Position numbers and translations under genes: made by a program. A DNA stretch of 64,000 nucleotides from Zizania palustris. Lineage: Eukaryota; Streptophyta; Magnoliopsida; Poales; Poaceae. The notes under the pieces are model-generated. The model was not told the DNA's origin. It saw nothing but the letters and a program-made list of their open reading frames with translations, and ran no database searches. Numbering within the stretch: position 1 is the first letter of the stretch; each line of letters opens with the position of its first letter. The stretch is from NCBI GenBank assembly GCA_019279435.1, contig JAAALK010000283.1, forward strand, positions 5,084,001-5,148,000. The letters run 5' to 3'. Below, piece by piece: positions 1 to 10,493 of this stretch.

Positions 1-3000
1 CTGCAGAAGCAACTTGTGGCACCGAAGGTACATTGAGCTCCTCATAGAAAGCTTCGTCAGGCACATCCACAGCTCCGGCAGCAGCCTTCGCTAAAATGTC
101 CGCTTGCACGTTTTCAGCTCTTGGTATACTCCGAATGGAAATACCCTTGAAATGTGCTTCGATCTTGCGAATTTCTTCCAAGTACTTTGCAAGCTGTGGA
201 TGTCGGACTTGAAAACTTTTGTCTACGTGCCCTGCTACTATCTGAGAATCTGTTTTTATAATTATCCTTGTAGCCCCTAGAGCACGTGCTTTCCGGAGTC
301 CCAATAAAATTCCTTCGTACTCCGCTATATTATTGGTAGACTTAAAGTTGAGTCTTGCGGAGTACATTGCTCTTTGTCCTGATGGTGAAATCAATACTGC
401 CCCAATGCCTGCTCCGGATGCTTGGAAAGCCCCATCGGAGTAAATAGTCCAAACTCCGTCATCTGATTTCTCCGGAGTCAACTTCGCAGGTGGAGTCCAC
501 TCTGCTACGAAGTCTGCTAGGACTTGAGATTTGATAGCTGTCCTTGCCAGGAAAGATATGCCGAAGGGTGCTAGTTCTACAGCCCACTTTCCAATCCTTC
601 CAGTGGAATCTTTGCTTCGGAGCATATCTCCTAAAGGATACGAAGTTGGTACAATTACATTATGAGCCAAAAAATAATGTCTTAGCTTCCTCGAAGCCAT
701 TATCAGAGCATAAACGAACTTCTCAAGTTCGGAGTATCTTGTCTTCGCTCCTGACAATGCTTCGGATACAAAATAGACAGGATTTTGGACCAACTTCCCA
801 TTGATATCCGCTTCTCTGACAAGGACTGCGCTGACAGCTGAGCCTGTAGCTGCAAGATATAGAAGTAGGGTTTCGTCCGCAATAGGCACCGTAAGTGTAG
901 CAAGATTGCTGAGATAATCTTTAATATCTTCGAAGCTTTTCTGACACTCCGGTGTCCATGCAAAATCTTCGGACCCTTTCAAAGCTTTAAAGATTGGCAA
1001 GCTCCTCTCCGCAGACCTTGATAAAAACCTGCTAAGTGCGGCCAGACGTCCGGTCAGCTTTTGCACTTGCTTTAAATTCTCCGGAGGAGCCATCTTCTGC
1101 AGCGCAGTTATTTGAGTAGGGCTAGCTTCAATTCCCCTGCTTGAAACTAAGTACCCTAACAACTTTCCAGCCTTAGCTCCGAATATACATTTTTCGGGGT
1201 TAAGACGGATCCCACATGCCCGAAGGCTATTGAATGTTTCTGCTAAGTCTAGGCTATGTTGGTGCTTTAAAGCACTCTTTATTACAATATCATCCATATA
1301 GGCCTCCACATTGCGGCCTAATTGATGACCTAGAGCCTTAGCAACTAATCTTGAAAAAGTAGCCCCGGCATTTCTTAGGCCGAAGGGCATTCTTACATAG
1401 CAGAAGACTCCCGAAGGAGTTACAAAGCTCGTCTTGATTTCATCTTCGCGCTTCAACCATATTTGGTGATAACCGGAATACGCGTCGAGGAAGCTTAGTA
1501 ACTCCGAACCTGCAGTGGAGTCAACTAGTTGATCAATTCGGGGCATGGGGTAGGGGTCACGTGGGCACGCTTTATTCAAAGATGTGAAATCAATGCACAT
1601 GCGCCACTTTCCGGAGGACTTCTTCCTGACGAAGACTGGGTTGGCTAACCATTCTGTATGGGCCACTTCTCTGATAATCCCAGCCTTCAACAGTTTTTCA
1701 ACTTCGTCCTTAGCTAGAGCAGCTCTCTCTGCGGACATCTTCCGGAGCCCTTGTCGAACAGGCCGGGCCTTCGGGTTTATAAGCAAGCTGTGCTCAATAA
1801 TATCCCGATCGACTCCGGTGATATCTTCGTCAGACCAAGCGAAGACATCCAAATTTTCTTCTACGACCTTTTCCAAGGAAGTTGCAACTTCGGGAGGTAA
1901 ATCTTTACCAAATTGAAAGGTGTATTCTTTACCATCTTTGACAATGACCTTCGTTGCAATCTCTCCTTCGGGACTTGGTCTTGGAAATGACTTTTTCGAA
2001 GCTTCGGAGGAGGCTGAAAAAATTTCTCCATTATCTTGGACACTGTTTACTTGCCTCGGATCAAGAGGAGGACCATGACCATATTCTGCCCTCCGAGCCA
2101 TGGCTTGATCTCCGAAGACTGTCAGGACCCCTGCTTGTGTGGGCATCTTTATGCACAAGTAGTTGTGATGCGCCACAGCTCCGAACTGATTCAACATGCC
2201 CCGTCCGAAGATGACATTATAAGCATACGGGGCATCTACCACATCAAAGATAACTTCTTCAGTTCGGGCTAGTAAACCTTCTCCGAAGGTTACTTCCAGG
2301 CCTATCTGGCCGAGTGCATCAAGCGGAGGTCCTGCGAAGCCTTGCAGAGGACGAGCCGCTGGGAGGAGATGCTTCCGGGAAATGCATAACTGATCGAAGG
2401 CTTGTACAAATATGATATCTGCCGAGCTACCTCCGTCAATTAGCACCCTTCGGACTTCAGTCCCTGCAATATCAGCAGTAATAACCAATGGATCTGCATG
2501 CGGGAACTTGATACCAGCTGCATCCTCCGCAGAGAAAGATATTGGAACATGAGACCACTCCGGCATTGCAGCTGCAGATGACGAAGTCCCAATGTGGCCT
2601 ACTTCTCGAACGTACTCTCTTCGCTGTCTCTTGGACATGCTTCCGAGGGTACCTCCTCCGGAGATAGGGAGAACTACTCTCTTCCCTCTATCTTGCCCTT
2701 CCTCTTGCTTCGGAGGTGGCATAACATTGGCCACCGGAGGGTGCCTTGCAGCATCAAAATTTTTTATCCGCGCCACAGCCTAGACCGGCTCCGGGCGCAC
2801 TGCTGCTGCTGGACTTCGGTCGGTACTACCTCGACCCGAAGTTCTCTCCAAGTATTCTCCCCGAAGGGTAAGAATAGCCTTGCAGGTGTCAGTTGCATGG
2901 CTTCGATTCTCTCCATGAATACAGCAAAAAAGGGTCTGGCCCTTGCCAGCCGTTTTCCCTGGCGGCCTCCAGCCGCTGGACTTGTTCCCCGTAGACTGTG

Positions 3001-3109
3001 GAGCTCTTGGTGCAAACTTCTGTGGGGGTGCAATGTTTAAGACTTCAGAGCGAGGGTGCTTTTGCCCTCTTCTTCTATCATGTTGCACTTCGAAGACTGG
3101 TTCTTGCGG
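1..3109 (-). pseudogene. pol: gag C-terminus, protease, RT and RNase H of Tat copy 1 (partial)
   Basis: This continues the gag frame beyond its premature stop. A second in-frame TAG sits at 2780-2782, where copy 2 has a Gln codon. From 2779 to the window edge no further stop shows in this frame. The product matches the copy 2 polyprotein: a gag Cys/His motif (FCCIHGENRSHATDTC), a protease DGGS motif near 2430, RT with YMDD, and the start of the archaeal-type RNase H (YSDGA). The integrase lies outside the window. At the position of the TAG that splits gag from pol in copy 2 (18896-18898), copy 1 has a Leu codon, so gag and pol form one frame in this family. Confidence 0.85.
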
Positions 3110-4159
3110 CTATGCCGAAGTCTTCACCTCTGCTTTAACTTCTGTCAATACTGTCGAAGTAGCAGTAGTCCTCCGAAGCCAACCTTCTTCTGACTTCGAG
3201 TACTCCTCGAAGTACGACATCAGCTGTGATACTGTGGTGATGCTCTTCCGATGCAATTTATCCAGAAGGCCTTTATGACTGACGCCTTCCCGAGCCGCAT
3301 CAACCACCGAGGATGTGGACAGCCCCCGAATTTGCGACTTCGTGTGAGCGAAGCGCTTGAAGTACTGCCTCAATGTTTCTCCGGGGAGCTGTTTCACTTG
3401 GAAAAGGCTTCCTGTCGACATGGGGGGCACGAAGGTGCCCTGAAAGTTTCTTATAAACTTCCTCTTCAACTGTGACCACGAAATGATTGATCCTGGCTTT
3501 AAAGACCAGAACCATCTCAGCGCCACTCCTTGAAGAGCTAATGGGAAGCACTTCACCATAGTCTCTCTGTCTCCGCCGCTAGCCTCAATTGCTAGGGCAT
3601 AAGAACGCGCAAACTCACTAGGATCTTCATCTCCGGCATACTTGCAGAGCTTCGAAGCTTTGAACTTCGGATCGAAGCGAACCTTCTGAAGCTCAGGATG
3701 CAACGGAGATTCATTGTCGTAAGAAGCATTCTCCGGGGCTTCGGGATAACCAAGATCGTCGTCTTCAGGCACTTCGGGGATAGCTGGGGTGGCTTGAGAG
3801 CGAAGCCTGTTCGCAGCCTCTTGTCGCCACCTCGCTACCTCAGCTTGAAGGTTGGCCATTTGAGTGGCCATATCTCCAAGGCTATCTTCATCTCCTCCGG
3901 AAGGACCTTCCGGGTCTTGAGAACTGGTATGATCAGTTCGAATCGGAATGGAGGGTGGCGGAGTGGCTCCGGGCGGTCGGAGTATGAAAGGGGTTGGCGG
4001 AGAGGTTTCGTATCCTCGAGGGATAGAAGCCCCTTGTGGAGTTTGAGGTGGAGGGATAGTCGAAGACCCTCCGACTTCGACTGTGTCGAAGGGTATCTCT
4101 CCGGAGATCCGAGAGGACCTCCGAGTGGGATTGCGAGGTGCGCTCCGCTTAGGAGGCAT
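3110..4159 (-). pseudogene. gag: Gag N-terminal part, Tat copy 1
   Basis: A 349-codon frame begins MPPKRSAPRN, the same start as in copy 2. A basic and proline-rich N-terminus leads to a short helical stretch (MANLQAEVARWRQEA, near residue 100). A Retrotrans_gag-like region follows at about 175-275, with the typical run ALRWFWSLKPGSI. Gag forms the cytoplasmic virus-like particle. The frame is cut at 3110-3112 by TAG where copy 2 has CAG, removing the Cys/His motif and all of pol. Start choice: first ATG after the PBS, identical in copies 1 and 2. Confidence 0.9.
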
Positions 4160-4200
4160 GATGTAAGAAATTGGTAGAGAACGAAGTTTTTTGAACTAAG

Positions 4201-4220
4201 TTCCCCACGGACGGCGCCAA
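4201..4220 (-). other. Primer binding site of Tat copy 1
   Basis: On the minus strand, one base after the LTR end, reads TTGGCGCCGTCCGTGGGGAA, the position and form of a tRNA primer binding site in Tat elements. Copy 2 has the same sequence. The exact tRNA was not checked. Confidence 0.8.
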
Positions 4221-4221
4221 C

Positions 4222-4716
4222 TGTTGGCGTAAAAGATTACGCTAACAGGTTTCTGTAGAAAAGAAACTAACAAACGAAGTGTTTGTGAAGCAAACTGTTC
4301 TAAGCCTCCGAAAGGATAATAGCTTAGAATAGTTCGAAAGTGTGTATTGAATCACTTGTATTCGGTCCCTATTACAGGGTGAAATGGGGGGTATTTATAG
4401 GCTTAAACATTAAGGAAAAGACCTATTTACCCCTCTATTACAACCGACATTAAGGAAACTATTCGTTTTCCTTAATAGGGCTAAAATGGTAAAAGACTAA
4501 TCTAATAAGATAGAAGATAAGTCTTCCATCTTAGCTGGCAGAAAAGATCCTGAAGGGCTTTGGTTCGAAGGCATACTTCGAACCAGTGTCTGTCTTCGGG
4601 CTTCGAACCAGGTTCTGGGCATCTTCGAAGATAGTCTTCGGACAATCTTCGAACTGGTTGACTGTCTTCATGCTGCTTTGGCAATAACCCCGAAGATGGG
4701 ATATTTTCCCCCAACA
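4222..4716 (-). repeat. 5' LTR of Tat copy 1 (495 bp)
   Basis: Bounded by TG...CA with inverted ends TGTTGG/CCAACA. A TATA box (CTATAAATAC on the minus strand) lies at 4391-4400. The U5 end forms an 11-bp inverted repeat with one mismatch (4222-4247). It aligns base for base with 9522-10016 and 20632-21126 but carries well over a dozen differences from them. Confidence 0.92.
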
Positions 4717-5236
4717 GATATATTTTAGTTCTGTTTACTCAAATCAGTACAAAACAATTTTCAGAACTACTACCGTGTTTTCAATTCTGTTTACTCGAAA
4801 CGATACAGCAAAATAAATCACAGATCCTGATAGAACTCAATCCAATACTATATCAAGTCCAAAAGGAAGCAAATAGTTCAGTTCAGCAAACTAGCACTAA
4901 TAGAGGTGACAATGAGGAATTGTCTCAATTTAAACTCCAAAACACTGAACAATATTTTCAGAGAATGAAACAGATCAGAAACTTTGAATTTATAACTTAA
5001 AACAGAACTCTAATATTCAATTCAGTACAAACACTATTTAGCAATCAGCAGAAACTGAAACTAAAACTTGAAAATAAAACTGAATTTAGAACTTAAAACT
5101 GAAACTATATTTCAATTCAGCAAGACTGAAACTAAAATAAACATTCAGAATTGATACAATCTTGAGATTTCAAACAGAAACTAGACTAAAACACTTTTGT
5201 TCAGAGCTGAAACCAATTCACTAAAAACACTTATTA
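4717..5236. repeat. AT-rich flank, probably part of a degenerate LTR
   Basis: No gene is visible. The stretch is purine-rich with many short variants of an ACTGAAACT-like word. It lies directly left of the PIF element and would be contiguous with 24584 onward before the PIF inserted. Together with 25132-26708 it could be one old Sirevirus-like LTR; the evidence is good for the right part and weak here. Confidence 0.35.
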
Positions 5237-5253
5237 GAAGCTGTTTGGTTGGG
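5237..5253 (+). repeat. Left TIR of the PIF/Harbinger element
   Basis: GAAGCTGTTTGGTTGGG pairs imperfectly with the right end, read in reverse as GGTGGTGTTTGGTTGGT. The flanking TTA at 5234-5236 matches TTA at 24581-24583, the 3-bp target duplication typical of PIF/Harbinger. Confidence 0.8.
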
Positions 5254-5623
5254 CCATTTTTAGCCCGTAACAGATCACAGGGCTAAGTAAAAACGTTATT
5301 TGTGTTTGTTTGGGCTGGGCTGTAATTAGTGTAAAGGAAATCGATACTGGGCCAAAGGGAATGGGATTACAGCCCAAATGGGGGGCAAACCCTTACCGTT
5401 ACAGCTTTCTCTTTCCTGAGCTGGAGCCTCGCGCCGCGCCGCCGTAGAGCCTCGCGCCGCTGCTCGAGCTCCCATGCGCGCCGTTTCCTGAGCTGCTTCG
5501 TGCCCACCTGCCGCCCGCTCGTCGGAGGGGTTCGCCGAGGTCGACATCAGCCGCTTGCTCCGACGACAGGCGGTCCTGCCGCACACCTAGGCCCCAGGTC
5601 GCACCGCTTGCATGAGCTCCCTT

Positions 5624-5950
5624 GCTATAGAATCTGTTCATTCTATTCTGTCCGATCCAGGCGTTCATAAAATTGTTTTCAATTTTATTTGAATGGAGAG
5701 ATGACTTCTCTGAAAATGCTCATAGCTATAGAATCTGTTCATTCTATTCTGTCTGATCCACGGGTTCGTAAAATGGATAGATGACTTCTCTGAAAATGCT
5801 CATAGCTATAGAATTTGTTCATTCTATTTTGTCTGATCTAGGGGTTCGTAAAATTGTTTTCAATTTTATTTGAATGGATAGATGACTTCTTTGAAAATGC
5901 TCATAGCTATAGAATTTGTTCATTATATTCTGTCCGATCCAATTGGTTGT
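5624..5950. repeat. Tandem repeat, unit about 101 bp, four copies
   Basis: Units start at 5624, 5725, 5805 and 5906 with GCTATAGAAT; the second is shortened to 80 bp. They lie in the untranslated leader of the PIF transposase gene. A GC-rich stretch precedes them (5400-5600). 5951-6271 holds no other recognisable feature. Confidence 0.85.
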
Positions 5951-6271
5951 ACTCATTAGCCTAATCTGATCAATAGGTAATATAACCATCTTTTTAACTC
6001 ATTAGGCGCTGCACGAGCTCCCCCGCGTCGTTGCTTAGGATCGCTGCCGACTCGACTGGGACTGGTTAGATTCGAAGCTTCATCTCATTACCTATCTACT
6101 TCCTCTATACTTTCATGCCTCGTTAGATTCATCAAGTTCTTGTAGGATGCAAGAAGATTAACTGAACAATTTAAAGATGAAAGTTGGACTGTTTATGAGC
6201 ATATTATTATGTACTTTACCATTTATTATAAATCTTCTTCAGATTATCTTTAACTATTTTTGTAGATTATT

Positions 6272-7646
6272 ATGCCTCATCTTCCATTAACTATGAAAAC
6301 ACGAAGGAGAAATATGGCTGCTAGAAATATGATGGTAGCTATTATGCTAATGTACTATTACATATTTTTGTTGTTTGTAATCCAATATAAAAGGAAGTGT
6401 TGGAAGTTAGAGAGGAAAATCAGAACTAGGGAACTTAGAAGTCAGCGCTTATTCCAACTTATCGAAGAGAGTGACACGGCCTCTATAAGCCAGGTTCGAA
6501 TGGATAGGAGAACATTTCATATATTATGTAATATGCTAAAGGATGTCGGTGGTTTGAATAGCACAAAAAATCTGCCTATAGAAGAGATAGTAGCTTCATT
6601 TTTATACATACTGGCCCATCATTTTAAAAATAGAATGATTGGAGGATTCTTTTTCCGAAGCGGTGAAACCATAAGTAGGCAATTCAACTTATGCCTTTTA
6701 GCGGTCCTAAAGCTTCACCAACTTCTTCTCAAGAAATCAGAACCTTTACTTGAAGGCTGCACTGATATTAGATGAAAGTATTTCAAGGTAATAGAACTTA
6801 AAAGAAGCTACAGTTCCTAATATTAATTAAGTTAACATTGTAGTAATATTTTGTGGTTGTATTTTATGTTGTAGAATTGTCTAGGTGCTTTGGACGGTAC
6901 ACACATAAAGGTAACCGTCCCAACAAAGCTAAAAGGGAGATATAGGTCAAGGAAAGGAGATATTGTCACAAACGTCTTAGGTGTTTGTGCACCGGATATG
7001 CAATTTATTTACGTGTTGCCTAGTTGGGATGGTTCAACGCATGATGGACGTGTGCTTCGTGATGCCATCTCAAGGCCAAGTGGGTTACGCGTCCCTCAAG
7101 GCGAGTTATTATCCAATCATTTTTTAACCAACTTACTATACACACAATTATATTGACATTCTAATTAATTGCAAAGGTTGCTATTATCTTGTTGATGCGA
7201 GCTACACAAATGCAAGTGGTTTTTTAGCTCCATATCGAGGCCAAAGGTATCATTTAGGAGGTTTCACAGCACAAAGCCCACCAAATAGTGCAGAGGAGTA
7301 TTTTAACTTGAGACATGCAAGTGCTAGTAATATTATAGAGAGGGCTTTCGGAAGACTAAAAGGTCATTGGGGCATTTTGAGAGTTGCCTCTTATTTTCCT
7401 ATCAAGACTCAATGTAGAATTATAACGGCATGTGCTTTGTTACACAATTTGATTTTACAAAATATGTCTAAAGATCCTCTTGAAAGTTAGGAATCAACGG
7501 AGGAGGTATCGATTGATATTGCTGAGGGAGAAGCTAATGTTCCTGAATTTATCACAGCTATCACAACGTCAAATGAATGGAGTAATTTTCGGAATAGTCT
7601 TGCTCAGGGAATGTTTAATACCTATAGGGCTTCTAGTTGTCATTGA
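6272..7646 (+). pseudogene. PIF/Harbinger DDE transposase, broken
   Basis: Three exons: 6272-6787, 6875-7100, 7177-7646. Intron 1 (6788-6874) is GT-AG; intron 2 (7101-7176) is GC-AG. The spliced frame holds the DDE_Tnp_4 signatures: ALDGTHIKV (first Asp), GSTHDGRVL (second Asp) and NIIERAFGRLKG (Glu). The transposase would bind the TIRs and cut at TTA targets in the nucleus. Two in-frame stops break it: TGA at 6773-6775, where a Trp is expected, and TAG at 7488-7490. Past that TAG the frame stays open to a natural-looking TGA at 7644-7646, with the usual C-terminal run EWSNFRNSLAQGMF. The start is the first ATG with a basic N-terminus; a hydrophobic stretch near residues 20-40 is unusual and could be non-coding. 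Confidence 0.85.
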
Positions 7647-7729
7647 GGTTTGTATTTTGTTGGATGATCACTATGATTAGCTTGATTCTGGTCAATCGGG
7701 AACTAAAATATATTTTTCTTGTTGCAGGC

Positions 7730-8928
7730 ATGGATCAGGTTGGAAGCTCAAGTATTATGCGTGGAAGAGGTAAAAATAAAAGGATTTGGACTTGTTATGA
7801 AGATGACGAGCTTGTCAAGTCACTATATGAGATATCTTTAGATCCAAAGTGGAAAGCAGAAGGGGGTTTTAAAAATGGATATTGCCAAGTTTTGGAGAGT
7901 ATGCTTGCAAAGAAACTGCCTGGTTGTGGTCTTACTGCTATACCCCACATCGAGTCAAGGGTGAGACACTTCAGGACCAAATATGGGGCGCTCGAGGTAA
8001 TGCTAGGAAAGAGTGGTTTCGCATGGGATGACACTAGGAAGATGTTGCAGTGTGAGAAGCAACAATATGATGACCATTGTAAAGTAAGTAGATCTTTTCT
8101 ATACACAGTTCATAATAAAATTGCTTCATCACAAGTACCTGTAGTTACAAAGTTGGTTTACATTATTATTAGATCCAAAGTGGCATGGATAACTTCTGCT
8201 TTCTGTTATTAAGTTGGTTTACATTCTCATTAATCTCTATTTTCATTTTACAGAAAAATCATGAGGCGAAAGGCTTGTATGGTATTGCATTTCCTTACTA
8301 TGATACATTAGCTGCAATATACGGAAGAGATATAGCCACAGGAGAAGGATTGGAAGGGGTTGCTGAAGCGGTGTCAAATATGGAGAAGGAGATTGCTCTT
8401 GAAGACGTGCGAGATCAAGATGATGTAGAAGAGAGAGCATGTATAGAAACACCTCGAAGGAGTGTTGATTCAACGTCTTCATGCTCTAAGAAGCGTAAGA
8501 AAGACAATGTCAAGTTAAAGGATAGCTCATCGGGCGATCGTTTCTTAGATATGTTTGTGGATGTTCAAGGTGAATTGAAGAGTGTTTGTAAGCATGTCGG
8601 TACAATGGCAGAATCTATGATGCGTGAGGCTGAGGCTCAAGAGAAGATAGTCAGTGAAGAGGACACACCACAAAAATTGCAGAATAGAGCTATCCTTGAG
8701 CTGCAGAAACTTGGGTTTACTGGCACCGAAGTTGTCAATGCTGCATTGGTATTTGTGAAAATGCCAGATCAGATGTGTATGCTTCTAGCGCTTCCTGACT
8801 CTCTAAGAAGGGAATACATACTAAAAATGCTCGCTGGTAAGTTTGTAGATATTGTTTAATGTTGTCACTATTAATTGCTTGGGGCTAAGTTTGTCTTAAA
8901 ATTATTAGATGAATCAAAGAGAAGTTGA
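7730..8928 (+). CDS. PIF/Harbinger Myb/SANT-like ORF1 protein, intact
   Basis: Three exons join cleanly: 7730-8083, 8254-8836, 8909-8928, with GT-AG introns 8084-8253 and 8837-8908, giving about 318 residues. Residues 15-110 form a Myb/SANT-like DNA-binding domain (Myb_DNA-bind_3 type), with spaced tryptophans (RIWTCYEDDELV, DPKWKAEGGF, GFAWDD). A nuclear-signal-like run (KKRKKD) follows near residue 215, and the C-terminus is helical. In this superfamily the Myb protein works with the transposase in binding TIRs and nuclear import. A TTGCAG acceptor just before the ATG (7722-7727) suggests a leader intron. No stop breaks the frame, unlike the transposase. Confidence 0.85.
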
Positions 8929-9187
8929 TGGACGGGTAGGGTGAGGAGGAATACTAAGAAGAAGACAAGTGTTTGTGACAATGATGATGTGAAAGAAGAT
9001 GATGAATAAGAAAAGAAGCTATAACTAGTTTTCAATGTTGGAGTATGGATGATGTTGTTATGGAGATGTTTCATTTTGGACATATTTTTGTAATGGATGA
9101 TGTTATGGATGATGTTTAATTTTGGAGATGGTTTTGTTATGGATGATGTTTACTTTTGGACATATTTTTGTTATGGATGATGTTATG

Positions 9188-9440
9188 GAGATGTTTAATC
9201 CGAAGATATTTTTGTTATGTTGATGTTGGTATGGAGATGTCTAATTTTGGAGATATTTTTGTTATGTTGATGTTGGTATGAAGATGTCTAATTTTGGAGA
9301 TATTTTTGTTATGTTGATGTTGGTATGGAGATGTCTAATTTTGGAGATATTTTTGTTATGTTAATGTTGGTATGGAGATGTCTAATTTTGGAGATATTTT
9401 TGTTATGTTGATGTTGGTATGGAGATGTCTAATTTTTAGA
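9188..9440. repeat. 47-bp minisatellite, about five copies
   Basis: A unit containing GTTGATGTTGGTATGGAG and TAATTTTGGAGATATTTTTG repeats with few changes in the 3' subterminal part of the PIF element. Looser variants begin near 9040. The duplicate at 24092-24343 has the same copies with one T missing. Confidence 0.9.
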
Positions 9441-9521
9441 GATATGTTTAATAAATTCAGAAAGTGTTACAAAAATCCATTTTTATTTCATTCATTATAA
9501 ACCAAACGCTGTGATGTAAAC

Positions 9522-10016
9522 TGTTGGCGTAAAAGATTACGCTAACAGGTTTCTGTAGAAAAGAAACTAACAAACGAAGTGTTTGCGAAGCAAACTGTTC
9601 TAAGCCTCCGAAAGGATAATAGCTTAGAATAGTTCGAAAGTGTGTATTGAATCACTTGTGATCGGTCCCTATTACAGGGTGAAATGGGGGGTATTTATAG
9701 GCCTAAACATTAAGGAAAAGACCTATTTACCCCTCTATTACAACCGACATTAAGGAAACTATTCAGTTTCCTTAATAGGGCTAAAATGGTAAAAGACTAA
9801 TCTAATAGGATAAAAGATAAATCTTCCATCTTAGCTGGCAGAAAAGATCCTGAAGGGCTTTGGTTCGAAGACATACTTCGAACCAGTACCTGTCTTCGGG
9901 CTTCGAACCAGGTTCCGAGCATCTTCGAAGAAAGTCTTCGGACAATCTTCGAATTAGTTGGCTGTCTTCATGCTGCTTTAGCAATAACCCCGAAGATGAG
10001 ATATTTTCCCCCAACA
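9522..10016 (-). repeat. 3' LTR of Tat copy 2 (495 bp)
   Basis: TG...CA ends. Minus-strand TATA box at 9691-9700. A cluster of TTCGAA and CTTCGAAG words at about 9860-9960 lies upstream of it in U3. The purine-rich minus-strand run GAGGGGCTA just inside (10017-10025) is the candidate polypurine tract. Confidence 0.93.
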
Positions 10017-10346
10017 GTAGCCCCTCGAATACGCTTCTCCGTACGACCTGTAACGTTAGGAGAGCAGTATACGGAAAGAAAAGATAACCAATCATAGGGG
10101 TTATTGATTTTCGTTTTATCTCCGAAATGCATGAAGATATGAACTTCGAATTAGTCATAAAGTTATTATTGTTCGAACTATCTTAGAACTGACTCAGGAA
10201 GTTCGAAAGTCTTTTTAGACTTAGAAAAAATAGCCGTTAGTTTCTGTTTCTAACGGAAGTTATATGAGGCGTTATTTTCGGAGGAGAATAACAGGCGGGA
10301 ATGCGAAAGGGCAGAGCCTAAACGGTAACAAACGGAAAGACTAGGC

Positions 10347-10355
10347 TATAAATAA
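10347..10355 (+). promoter_or_regulatory. TATA box of the antisense accessory gene
   Basis: TATAAATAA on the plus strand, 147 bp before the ATG at 10494 and about 330 bp inside the element from the 3' LTR. C/T-rich leader sequence follows. The copy at 21457-21465 is identical. Confidence 0.6.
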
Positions 10356-10493
10356 GAGCCCCAAAACTTACCCGATTACCTTTTCACCGCTTCCTCTCAG
10401 TCAAAGCTTTTTGAGCCCTTTGAGTTCTTGAACCCTAGCCTTCGAGTTCTTGAGCCCTAGTCTCCATTCCCTCAGATCAATCCGGCAATCGCG

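Larger units (their letters stand above)
1..4716 (-). mobile_element. Tat-lineage Ty3/gypsy retrotransposon, copy 1 (partial)
   Basis: Read on the minus strand the order is LTR (4716-4222), PBS, gag, protease, reverse transcriptase, RNase H, cut by the window edge at position 1. It is closely similar along its length to 16411-21126, so it belongs to the same family as copy 2. The LTR differs from those of copy 2 at many positions, so it is a separate, older insertion. The rest of pol, the antisense accessory gene and the 3' LTR should lie to the left of the window. The target duplication cannot be checked. Confidence 0.93.
5237..9521 (+). mobile_element. PIF/Harbinger DNA transposon, first copy (3' end displaced)
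   Basis: Starts with a terminal inverted repeat (TGTTTGGTTGG core at 5242-5252) preceded by TTA (5234-5236). The partner TIR and matching TTA are at 24564-24583. It carries the two genes of this superfamily: a DDE transposase (6272-7646) and a Myb/SANT protein (7730-8928), both on the plus strand. The 3' terminal 156 bp are missing here, because a Tat retrotransposon begins at 9522. They are present, uninterrupted, in the duplicate at 24425-24580. Confidence 0.9.

Noticed and set aside
2592..4177. Plus-strand ORFs over Tat gag (for example 2594-3040, 3698-4177) and their twins at 19004-20587
   Set aside because: Shadows of gag on the other strand; same positions in both copies because the copies are alike.
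5326..5668. Minus-strand ORFs in the GC-rich part of the PIF leader
   Set aside because: Low-complexity Ala/Arg/Gly content, no domain, opposite to the element's genes.
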